This document shows positions 1-7,900 of a DNA stretch of 12,242 bases, piece after piece. The notes beneath the pieces are model-generated. The model saw only the letters and a list, made by a program, of their open reading frames with translations, had not been told where the DNA came from and did no database searches. Source of the stretch: Clostridia bacterium (GTDB lineage Bacteria; Bacillota; Clostridia; Oscillospirales; CAG-272); NCBI GenBank assembly GCA_017455945.1, contig JAFTLM010000152.1:1-12242 (forward strand), read 5' to 3'. Made by a program: the position numbers and the translations under genes. Positions within the stretch are counted from its first letter, which is position 1, and the number at the start of each line of letters is the position of its first letter.

Positions 1-129
1 CTCTTTGATAGCCTTGATATCCTTGTCCTGCTTTTCCTGTTTCATATACCATCTATAAACGGCGAAAACAAGACCGAAAATCACGCCCAAAGCGGTAATA
101 ACCCCGGCAACTGCAGTGATAATCTCCAT
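1..129 (-). CDS. Small single-span membrane protein, possible holin-like protein (C-terminus cut by window edge)
   Basis: Forty-three codons are visible, starting at the ATG at 127-129; the reading frame is still open at the window edge. AGGAGG at 136-141 sits 6 bases upstream and fixes the start. The N-terminus is a hydrophobic segment of roughly residues 3-25 (I, V, A, L, G, F rich), followed by Tyr-Arg-Trp-Tyr and then a highly charged, Lys-rich tail. This is the layout of a one-span membrane anchor with a cytoplasmic helix. Short proteins of this shape are common after the tail-fibre genes of Clostridia prophages, next to holin and endolysin genes, where they are variously annotated. A role in lysis (holin or holin helper) is inferred from position and topology only. 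The next gene in the transcript lies outside the window, so this cannot be tested here. Confidence 0.7.
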   Translation of the reverse strand, partial: MEIITAVAGVITALGVIFGLVFAVYRWYMKQEKQDKDIKAIKE

Positions 130-135
130 AGCCTA

Positions 136-141
136 CCTCCT
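136..141 (-). promoter_or_regulatory. Ribosome binding site of the small membrane protein
   Basis: A perfect AGGAGG on the minus strand lies 6 bases before the ATG at 127-129. It marks the membrane-protein frame, which runs off the window, as a real gene. Confidence 0.75.
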
Positions 142-143
142 TT

Positions 144-539
144 TTAGTCTTCAAAGATAATGATGCCTTCAAGGGCAATCATATCGTCCACAGTGGGAAT
201 GTCCTCCGTAGTACGGAAATCACTCTCACAAAGGGTAATAGGAGAAATCCCCTCGACATCGGTTTCACGAAGAGCAGAGATTTCATTTTCAAAGGCAATT
301 TTAGCCTCCATATCCTTAAGGCGGAGTCTGCCGTCTGCAAGGAAAACAGGAGAGCCGTTTCCGTCAAGCTCGGCATAGGTCTTGATGGCTTTCTGTTCCT
401 CGGAAAGGTAGAATTCCATCTCACCCTCTACTGCCTTGCGGAGTTTCACAAGCTCACGCATTTTTTTGTAGCTGGCAAACCGCTTTTCAGATAAACGCTT
501 GAGGGGTTCGTTTGCCGTTAAAAGGTCATTAAGTTTCAT
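144..539 (-). CDS. Hypothetical phage protein of 131 aa between tail fibre and lysis region
   Basis: The ATG at 537-539 is preceded by GGAGG (549-553) with a 9-base spacer, inside the last codons of the tail fibre gene; the two genes overlap by 11 bases. The protein is soluble. A Lys/Arg/Glu-rich, probably helical N-terminal half (about residues 1-60) is followed by a short stretch that looks like a turn, and the C-terminus is acidic. No signal peptide, membrane segment or catalytic motif is visible. Proteins of similar size and helical, charged character sit at this spot in many Bacillota siphophages, and the N-terminus loosely resembles the DUF1617 phage family; that match is from memory and is weak. 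The role is unknown. Tight coupling to the fibre gene suggests late expression, possibly fibre assembly or a minor structural part. Confidence 0.8.
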   Translation of the reverse strand: MKLNDLLTANEPLKRLSEKRFASYKKMRELVKLRKAVEGEMEFYLSEEQKAIKTYAELDGNGSPVFLADGRLRLKDMEAKIAFENEISALRETDVEGISPITLCESDFRTTEDIPTVDDMIALEGIIIFED

Positions 540-3500
540 TGGATGTTTCCTCCGTTATTTTGATTTTTTCTTCAAGCTCCTTCACACGAGCTTTGAGTTT
601 TTGGATTTCATAGATGTTCATAGCCACGAATTCACTGTATCGCAAACCGCAGCCGATAGTCTTATCTTCATTCTCCCACTCGCAGTAGCCTGCAAACTCC
701 TTCGTGGTAAGTCCCACCGAAAGCACCGCGTCCTTGACGTCTTGCGCCACAAGGCCGATGTGGGTTCTGTCACTCGTATTTTCTACGTATTTGAAAGTAA
801 CCGGGATAAGGCTATCAAAGATACGGCTATAAATCTCGGCAAGAGGCTCAACCTCAAATTTCTCATTTCTATCCGAGGTGTTGATTGTGCCTGATTGTCC
901 GTAAATATTACGCCACTTATAGGCAGCCGAACCCAAATCGTAGGTGTTATCAAACCACGGAACAATATGACCGAGGCTTGTAATGGTAGTTGCAGCACTT
1001 GAGCCTGAAATGTTGAAATAATAGGTGTGCTGCGACTTGTTTGAGCTTGAGTAATTGAAGGTTGCGTAATCGATGCCCCAGAAGGCATTTGTGTCGTGCG
1101 ATGTGCTACTTGCACCTTTGGCAACCGTAGCATTCCACGTGGTATCCTTACCCCAAATGCAAGCATAGTGAACAGTGAACGATTTAGCCTCTGTCAAAGC
1201 GGTTTGCACACCATCTTCGTTATAAATTTTGAGGTAAAGCATCTGTCCACTCCAAGAAAGCTCTGCATAATACTGAACAGAACCGCCCGAGTAACCGAAA
1301 TAAAAGCCTGTTGAATCGCTGATGCTGGCATCGGCTCTTATTGATTGCACACGAATAACACCGCAAGCTATGGCATTACTTGAAAGGGTCTGCATATAAC
1401 AGCCACTATTCGTAAGAACCGTAGTTGCCGTGAACGTTGAACCGCTAGTCGAACCAAAGGAAAGAGTGGTAAAGGACTGTGAGGCATCGTCAGCATTATA
1501 AACTGTACCGAGAATAAAGTTCTGCGAGTACATCTGACTCGCCGTTAGGCTCATACCACCTATTTTTCCGCTTGCTGCATAGAGATAACCCGCCGAGGTT
1601 ACATAGAACGAACCCGCGCCAAGACCGATACCATCCGTACCGACGTAGACGCCAGCGGTTGTATTGTTGTATGCGGTTTTAGTTTTATAAATTGCCGAAC
1701 TACCGATGGTGAAGCCACCAATCGTTCCCGAAGTTGCCGTGACCGAACCGCTGACTGAAAGCCCGGAGCTAGTAACCGACATTACGGTGTTGCTGTTGGA
1801 ATAGAGATAAAATCCGCTACTCGTAAGACTCCAACCGAAAGAGGAAGAAGAACCGCCCGATGAGCTTACCTTTGATGCCACACTCGCAGAGAGCGAGGTT
1901 GCCGTCTGCTCAAGAGTGGAAATATTCCCCTCGGCAGTTTCAAGGCGTGTGGTAAGGCTTGATACGCTTTGGGTAATGGTTGAGATATTGCCTTCAGCGG
2001 TAGAAACCCTAGTGCTGATTCCGTTTACCGAAGTGGTAAGCGAAGAGATGCTACCCGTATGGCTCGTTACCGTACTGCTTATGCTCGTAACGGTCTGCGA
2101 AAGAGAGCTGATATTTCCTGCGTTATCTTCAACATCGGAAGCTAGTCCGTTGACCGTTTGAGTAAGAGTTGAGATGTTACCTTCCGCCGTAGATACACGG
2201 CTCGTAACACCATTTACGCTTGTAGTCAGTGAAGTGATATTGCCTTCAGCGGTAGAAACCCTAGTGGTAATGCTCGTTACGTTCTGTTCGATCGAAGAAA
2301 TATCACCTTCCGCATTAGACACACGGGTTTTGATGCCGTTGACATCGGTAGTCAGCGAAGAGATGTTGCCCTCTGCCGTACTAACCCTTGTAGTAATACT
2401 CGTTACGTCTTGCTCGATTTCCGAGATATCCCCCTCGGCATTTGTAATGCGCGTGGTAAGGCTTGTTGCTGTTTGCGTAAGAGTTGAGATATTGCCTTCG
2501 GCATTGCTAACACGAGTCGTGATTTGACCCACCGAAACCGTCAAGGAAGAGATGTTCGTTTCGTTCTGGGTAACCCGTGCTTCAATACTCGAAGCCGTCT
2601 GCTCAAGGGTAGAAATATTGGTCTCGATATCTACGATATCGCCCTCAATGGTTGCGATGTCTTTTTCGTTGTTTTCGACACGCTTTGTAACGGAACTTAC
2701 GGTGCTAGTCAGCCCCTTGACATTGCTCTCGATAGTTGCCGCCCTTTCTTCCACTGTGGTGATAGCTTCGGTTACCGATTCCGTTGTTGCATAAGCCTTT
2801 AGGAACATTTCTCCCGTATCGATATTCCAATAGGAAGAACCATCCTTTGAAGAAATAATACCCGCCTTGATGATGTTTGCCACCAACGTGCCGGAGGTAA
2901 TGAAGTCAGCCACGATTGCACCATCTGCCGTGATTGCGGTTTCGTAGGGACCGTTGTAGCCTTTCTTGGAAAAACCAAGTCCGCCAACGTTCCAACGCCA
3001 AATATTCACGGCTTCATCAATCGAAGGCGCATCCATTACAAGCAGCTCGTAAGGATAGCCGTTTTCATCACCATGGAGAACCACATAACCACCGCTTTGA
3101 CCCGTGATAAGGTTCGAGGCTTTCTCGATTGCGTGGCTCATAAGAGTCGGCAATCTGTCAACCTTTACGGTGGCGCTCTCTACGGCATCTTTCGTTTCGG
3201 AAATAGTATTCAGAAGCGTGTTTTTTGCCGAGCCGAGCGTGATGGACACATACTTTTCTGCAAGGGTATCGTAAACCGTAGTGATAACCTTTGCCGTTGC
3301 CGTAACACCGATAATCGTGTGCTTAATGGTAACCCTATCGCAAAGGGAAACTCTTTCAAGCAGAGCCGAATATTCAGGCTGTTTCCACAGAGGCTCAAAG
3401 GACACCTTGATTGTAGGATTTTCAACACCCAACGGGTTATTTTCAAGGTAGGTTTGCGCTTTCGCTCTTAAGGTTTCCTCAGTCATTGCTTCGCCAGACT

Positions 3501-4263
3501 CAAAGGAGTCGGAAAAGTCCTTGATGAGAGTTTTGGAGTGAACTAGCTCGGTCTTCGCAATAGGCAAGGTCTGCTCACTTAACGTGATAACTACCTCTTT
3601 GTCGTTTTTATCGGTGGTAACCGCATAAGGCAAGAGGTCTGTGTATAAGCCCGAAATATCGGAGTCCGCTTCAAGGTTTGTGAGGTTTTTGCCGTATTCA
3701 ATAACAACCCCGGTGTTCGTGCCACGGCCTTGGTGGTGAATAACATTGAAGTTATCCCACTCAAACTCACCGCCCCAAAGGTCAATAACCGAACCTTGCT
3801 CACCACCCAGAACGGCACGGAGACTTTTCGGTTTCGTTACCGCAAAAGGCTTCTGCGTTTGATAGTCGGTTTTGAAGGTAAAGTTATGCGGTGTCAGTGC
3901 GTTATCAAATACAGCATTGATTGCCAACTGTGGGAGTATTTCTGTCGAACTCCATATCGGTGCAGCAATCGTAGTAAGGTCATAAGAGAGATGTTGCGCG
4001 TATATTTTCACGATGCCGTTTAAGGGCTTTGTAATTCTATAAATGCGGAACATCTGATTTGCAGAGGTGTCATTTGGCTTGGCTTTGATTAAGCGCTCCT
4101 TCTGTATCTCTGCGTATAAACGTCCTGTAACAGGATAGGTCAAAACGCACTCGTATGCGCCGTTCCTCTCCTCGGTTACTTGGCACGAAAGGGTGTCCAC
4201 AAGCGTTCCAATTCCATACGTAGAAAAATCCGTATCGTTTGCGCCAAAAAGAATAGGAATCAT
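529..4263 (-). CDS. Tail-tip hub (Tal) fused to fibre with C-terminal S74 intramolecular chaperone
   Basis: A 1244-aa baseplate hub and receptor-binding fibre. Residues 1 to about 350 resemble the N-terminal domain of phage minor structural proteins (Prophage_tail / gp27-like Tal), which forms the trimeric hub below Dit. Residues about 380-490 are a linker ending in the familiar run through DFITSGTLVA. Residues about 490-801 are a heptad coiled coil, of which 550-801 are twelve 21-residue units. Residues about 802-1129 are rich in Ser, Thr, Gly and Tyr and look beta-structured, with two related copies of an SG[TK]IGG motif; this is the likely receptor-contacting part. Residues 1130-1244 match the endosialidase-type chaperone (peptidase S74): NTSDRNEK starts it (Ser1130, Lys1135), HIGLVAQDV lies inside it, and a terminal coiled coil closes it. 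I see no lysozyme or M23 peptidase domain. The start chosen is the ATG at 4261-4263, which makes an ATGA overlap with the Dit gene and has GAGGTG 9 bases upstream; an in-frame GTG at 4275 is less likely. Confidence 0.92.
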   Translation of the reverse strand: MIPILFGANDTDFSTYGIGTLVDTLSCQVTEERNGAYECVLTYPVTGRLYAEIQKERLIKAKPNDTSANQMFRIYRITKPLNGIVKIYAQHLSYDLTTIAAPIWSSTEILPQLAINAVFDNALTPHNFTFKTDYQTQKPFAVTKPKSLRAVLGGEQGSVIDLWGGEFEWDNFNVIHHQGRGTNTGVVIEYGKNLTNLEADSDISGLYTDLLPYAVTTDKNDKEVVITLSEQTLPIAKTELVHSKTLIKDFSDSFESGEAMTEETLRAKAQTYLENNPLGVENPTIKVSFEPLWKQPEYSALLERVSLCDRVTIKHTIIGVTATAKVITTVYDTLAEKYVSITLGSAKNTLLNTISETKDAVESATVKVDRLPTLMSHAIEKASNLITGQSGGYVVLHGDENGYPYELLVMDAPSIDEAVNIWRWNVGGLGFSKKGYNGPYETAITADGAIVADFITSGTLVANIIKAGIISSKDGSSYWNIDTGEMFLKAYATTESVTEAITTVEERAATIESNVKGLTSTVSSVTKRVENNEKDIATIEGDIVDIETNISTLEQTASSIEARVTQNETNISSLTVSVGQITTRVSNAEGNISTLTQTATSLTTRITNAEGDISEIEQDVTSITTRVSTAEGNISSLTTDVNGIKTRVSNAEGDISSIEQNVTSITTRVSTAEGNITSLTTSVNGVTSRVSTAEGNISTLTQTVNGLASDVEDNAGNISSLSQTVTSISSTVTSHTGSISSLTTSVNGISTRVSTAEGNISTITQSVSSLTTRLETAEGNISTLEQTATSLSASVASKVSSSGGSSSSFGWSLTSSGFYLYSNSNTVMSVTSSGLSVSGSVTATSGTIGGFTIGSSAIYKTKTAYNNTTAGVYVGTDGIGLGAGSFYVTSAGYLYAASGKIGGMSLTASQMYSQNFILGTVYNADDASQSFTTLSFGSTSGSTFTATTVLTNSGCYMQTLSSNAIACGVIRVQSIRADASISDSTGFYFGYSGGSVQYYAELSWSGQMLYLKIYNEDGVQTALTEAKSFTVHYACIWGKDTTWNATVAKGASSTSHDTNAFWGIDYATFNYSSSNKSQHTYYFNISGSSAATTITSLGHIVPWFDNTYDLGSAAYKWRNIYGQSGTINTSDRNEKFEVEPLAEIYSRIFDSLIPVTFKYVENTSDRTHIGLVAQDVKDAVLSVGLTTKEFAGYCEWENEDKTIGCGLRYSEFVAMNIYEIQKLKARVKELEEKIKITEETSNET
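549..553 (-). promoter_or_regulatory. Ribosome binding site of the 131-aa gene
   Basis: GGAGG lies 9 bases before the ATG at 537-539 and inside the coding end of the tail fibre gene. It supports initiation within an overlap. Confidence 0.7.
1861..2616 (-). repeat. Twelve 63-bp in-frame tandem repeats coding the fibre coiled-coil shaft
   Basis: Each unit codes 21 residues of the pattern I-S-x-L-x-x-x-V-x-x-I-x-x-R-V-x-x-A-E-G-N. Hydrophobic residues stand at unit positions 1, 4, 8, 11, 15 and 18, which is exactly three heptads with no stutter. The units are residues 550-801 of the fibre. The copies are diverged, and the last (1861-1923) decays into a Ser/Gly linker. Units four apart share an identical 31-base stretch (1984-2014 and 2236-2266). 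A parallel trimeric coiled coil is the expected structure. Confidence 0.9.
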
Positions 4264-4991
4264 AACGAACACCACCTCGGCACAATCTCTATGCTCGTGA
4301 TACCACCGCTAAAAGTAATGGTGTTTTTGCCGGGAGCGAACAGCGGAAAGCCCTCGCCCTTAACGGTGTCATTTTTTAGGGTCGTATCGTGATAGAAATT
4401 CATAAGCTCCGAGTCGCATTCGGTATAGCTGTTAAGGGTAGAAAAGTTCCACGTCTTATTGCTAGAAGCCGACTGAATCGTGAGCGTTCCTGTGCCTTTG
4501 CCGTTGATTTTTAGATAGGGTTTTGCAGTAAAACCATACGGGTTTGTCAAAGAAATTGGAGACTTCGAGTAAGTGGTCTTTGCTTGCCCAATGCTCGAAA
4601 AACGCATAGGATGACAAGTAAAGTTTACTGTAAACACCCCTATTTTATTGATTTCATCGGAAATATCGAGCTTGTTGTTGAAAACAGCTCTTCGGAAAAA
4701 AGCAGTATCGTAGCTGTCCGACAAGGTATGATAGCGGTCGGGTTCTGCATATAACCACCCCTTTATCGCTGTCACCTTATCGGCAAGCTCCTGAATGCTT
4801 TTTGCCGGGATAAAACAAGTATAAGAAACCGAGGTGTTTGGGTATCTGCCCTCGGAGTAAATCAAGTCACCGTCCCGCCCCGGTATGGACTGAAACTTCA
4901 AGTCATACTTGGGGGCGGAAAAGATGTCCTTCGAGCTAATGCGAACGCCCATATCCTTGGAACTGATACCATTATAAATAAAATAATTCAT
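4260..4991 (-). CDS. Distal tail protein (Dit), SPP1 gp19.1-like
   Basis: A 243-aa protein of the siphovirus tail-tip family (Sipho_tail). Hexamers of Dit connect the tail tube to the Tal hub. The N-terminal half carries hallmarks of the family: an opening with ISSKDMGV, then PGRDGDL near residues 38-44, and a later stretch with the family-typical IKGWL. The C-terminal half (from about residue 150) should be the galectin-like domain. At 243 aa it is a plain Dit, without room for the extra carbohydrate-binding module of evolved Dits. The start overlaps the tape measure stop as ATGA (4988-4991), with AAGGAG about 10 bases upstream. The stop overlaps the Tal-fibre start as ATGA (4260-4263). The call rests on motifs, length and its place between tape measure and Tal. 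Confidence 0.92.
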   Translation of the reverse strand: MNYFIYNGISSKDMGVRISSKDIFSAPKYDLKFQSIPGRDGDLIYSEGRYPNTSVSYTCFIPAKSIQELADKVTAIKGWLYAEPDRYHTLSDSYDTAFFRRAVFNNKLDISDEINKIGVFTVNFTCHPMRFSSIGQAKTTYSKSPISLTNPYGFTAKPYLKINGKGTGTLTIQSASSNKTWNFSTLNSYTECDSELMNFYHDTTLKNDTVKGEGFPLFAPGKNTITFSGGITSIEIVPRWCSL

Positions 4992-7900
4992 GCAAATACC
5001 ACTCCTTTTCTTTGTGCGTAAGCCCCTGCGGTTGCCATAATTTCGTTAGTCAACTCGCTGATGTCTTCGCTCGTATAGTTGTTGAAAGTTTGAATGTTAA
5101 GCTGAAGAATGAAGCCGTTTGCGCCACCCATAGCCCCACCTGCGACAGTGCTATGTGCGTTTACGTCAATATTCTTCGGCAAGGTTGTGGACAGATCCGC
5201 AGAGAGGTCATTAAACACACCATTGAGGTCGTTTGCCATGCTCGTAGCAGAGTCGATGGCTTCACCTGCGGTTTCATCAATACCGCCTGCAAGACCCGTC
5301 ATAAGCATATCACCGACCCACGCCATCTTCTTGGAGGGAGATGCTATGCCAAAGAAAGAACAGATGCCGTCCCAAAGGTCACCCGCCCAATTCGATACCT
5401 TATCCCAAATCCAATCAGCAAGCCCTTGTATACCTTCCCACAGACCTCTAACAAGGTTTGCGCCTACATCAACAAACGAGCCAAGCCCGTTCATAAGTGC
5501 GCCTACCAAAGAGGTAATAATCTGTGGCATTGCTTTTACAAGTTCGAGAATGATTGCAGGAAGGTTCGTAATCAAGCTCATAAAGAGGCTAACACCCGCT
5601 TCTATGAATTTGTCAATGCTACCGAGCAGGCCGTTGATTATGCCACTGATAAGCTCGGGCAAGCACCCGGCAATCGTAGTAATAATCTGCGGAAGTTCGG
5701 CAACAAGAGAAACCAGAAGCTCGATACCCGTTTCAATGAGCATTGGAATCATACCAAGCAAGGTGTCAATAATACCCGTAACAATCTGCGGAATTGCGTT
5801 TACAATCGTGAAGATGATTTCCGGGAGTGCGCCTATAAGCGAGGTAATGAGAGTAAGACCCGCATCGATAATCAGCGGAATTGCTCCGATTACGGCTTCA
5901 AGGATACCTTGAATAATAACGGGAATAGCCGATACTATCGTTGTCACAATCGTGGGTAAAGCACCGATAAGCGAAGTAATAAGCTGCACACCCGCCTCGA
6001 TAAGAAGCGGAATCGCACCGATTACTGCAGTAAGGATGCCGTTGATAATCTCGGGTATTGCTGCCACGATGGTTTCGATGATTTCAGGCAAAGCCCCAAC
6101 GAGTGCCGTTATAAGCTGTATGCCCGCGTCAATAATCTGCGGAATCGCCTCAATCACAGCGGTTAAGATGCTATCGATAATGAGAGGGATTGCCTCCACT
6201 ATCGTCTGAATAATTGTAGGCAACGCATCCACAAGTGCTGTAAGGAGCGTAATGCCCGCATTGATTATCTCTGGAAGAGCGTCAAGCAACGTGCCAAGCA
6301 CGGCATCGATGATTTTTGGTATTGCTGACACGATTTTCTTAATAATCGTAGGCAGTGCCGAAACCAACGAAGTTAGGAGCTTGACCCCTGCGTTTATGAT
6401 TTGTGGGATTGCCCCCAAAATTGCGGTTAATACACCCTCGATTATCTGCGGAATGGCGCTTACAATTGCATCAATGATGGACGGCAAAGCATCCACCAAA
6501 GAGGTCATAAGCTGAACCCAAGCCTCGATAATCTGTGGGATAGCACCAAGCAAGAACTGAATCACCGAATCAATAAGTCCGGGAAGAGCCTCGATAAGTA
6601 TCGGAACGGCATCCAGAATACCTTGTGCAAGCCCCATTACGAGCTGTATTGCTGCATCAAGTATCAACGGCAGATTGTTTATAATCGTTTCCACGATTTT
6701 GACCATAACCGCTACGATAGACGGAATCAACTGCGGAATTGCCGCCGCGATACCGCTTACAAGCGTAACGATTACTTGCATTGCCGCATCAATCAGCAGC
6801 GGAAGTTGGTCGATAATACCGTTCACGAGGGCAAGCACCAACTGCAAAGCACCACTTGCTATTTGCGGTAGTCCCGCGATAAGTGCGTTCAGTATCGTGA
6901 ATATGATTTCCGTTGCCGAACTAACAATTATCGGGAGATTGTCCACGATGGCTTGACCGAGTGAGGTTACCATCGTTGTAATAAGGTCAAGGAGCGCCGG
7001 GAGATGCTCCATAAATACATCAATGACCTTGGGAAGAATATCTCCGATGACGTCTGCCATTTTGGAAATATCCCCGTCCGCATCCTTGATACCGTTTGTG
7101 AACTCACCAAGAAGGCTTACACCGTCCGATGCAAGGTCGGTAAGTACCGGGAGAAGAATAGTACCGAGAGCATTTTTGGCTGCCGTTGCACCCACCGAAA
7201 GGTACTGCAATTGGTCATCAAGTGCGCCATAGGCATTGAGAGCTTCATCACCGAGAACGTATCCCGCCTCTTGTGCCTCTTTGCCAAGCTCTGCCATCCT
7301 CTCCGCACCTGCCTCGATTAGAGGGTTCAGTTCCTGTGCGGACTTGCCGAGAATGGTCATTGCCAAAGCATCACGCTCGGTTTCGTTTTCCATTTTGCCA
7401 AGTGCGTCGATAATTTCCCAATACACAGTATCGCTATCACGCATATTGCCTTCGGCATCAAAAACGGCAACGCCGAGCTTGTGATATGCCTCGGTCATTT
7501 CGTTCATTGACGGAGCAACGGGCTGTGATGCACTTGCTACGTCTGCCTGTGCGGATGCAAGGTTGGTCTGTGCTTGTTCAAGAGCAATGGCGGCTTTCCT
7601 TACGTTTGCGGAAGAATCGCCACTTTCGGCAAGAGCCGTGTTGTACGCATCTTGGGCTGAAGTGAGCTTATTTTGCGCCTTCTGAAGGGCAATAGCGGCT
7701 TTCTGTGCCTGTTCGGAGTCTGCACCATTCTTTTCAACTGCTGCGTTGTAAGAGATTTGTGCGGACTCGACATTTAACATCGCATCTTCAACGGATGCAT
7801 AAGCTTTTGCGACCGCCGCCCCACTTGCTTTTACGGCTTGGTCATAGGCGATTTGAGCCTTTTCAAGGTTAAGCTGTGCGGTTTCCGCTTTGGCTTCCGC

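Noticed and set aside
130..143. Terminator, promoter or attachment site in the gaps between genes
   Set aside because: The gaps are at most about 30 bases and hold only ribosome sites. No GC-rich hairpin with a T-run was found, and the single strong hairpin (8883-8915) is the frameshift stimulator inside a gene.
529..1860. Diversity-generating retroelement target in the fibre C-terminus
   Set aside because: The protein ends in a chaperone domain rather than a C-type-lectin variable region. No template repeat or reverse transcriptase is present in the window.
2174..2527. Plus-strand open frame of 117 codons opposite the fibre repeats
   Set aside because: It is the complement of the 63-bp coiled-coil units and repeats with the same period. 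There is no ribosome site or recognisable protein family.
5012..5959. Long plus-strand open frames of up to 315 codons opposite the tape measure repeats (also 5109-5912 and neighbours)
   Set aside because: They are antisense shadows: the repeated hydrophobic codons on the minus strand give stop-poor complements. They lack ribosome sites, conserved motifs and any operon partner on that strand.
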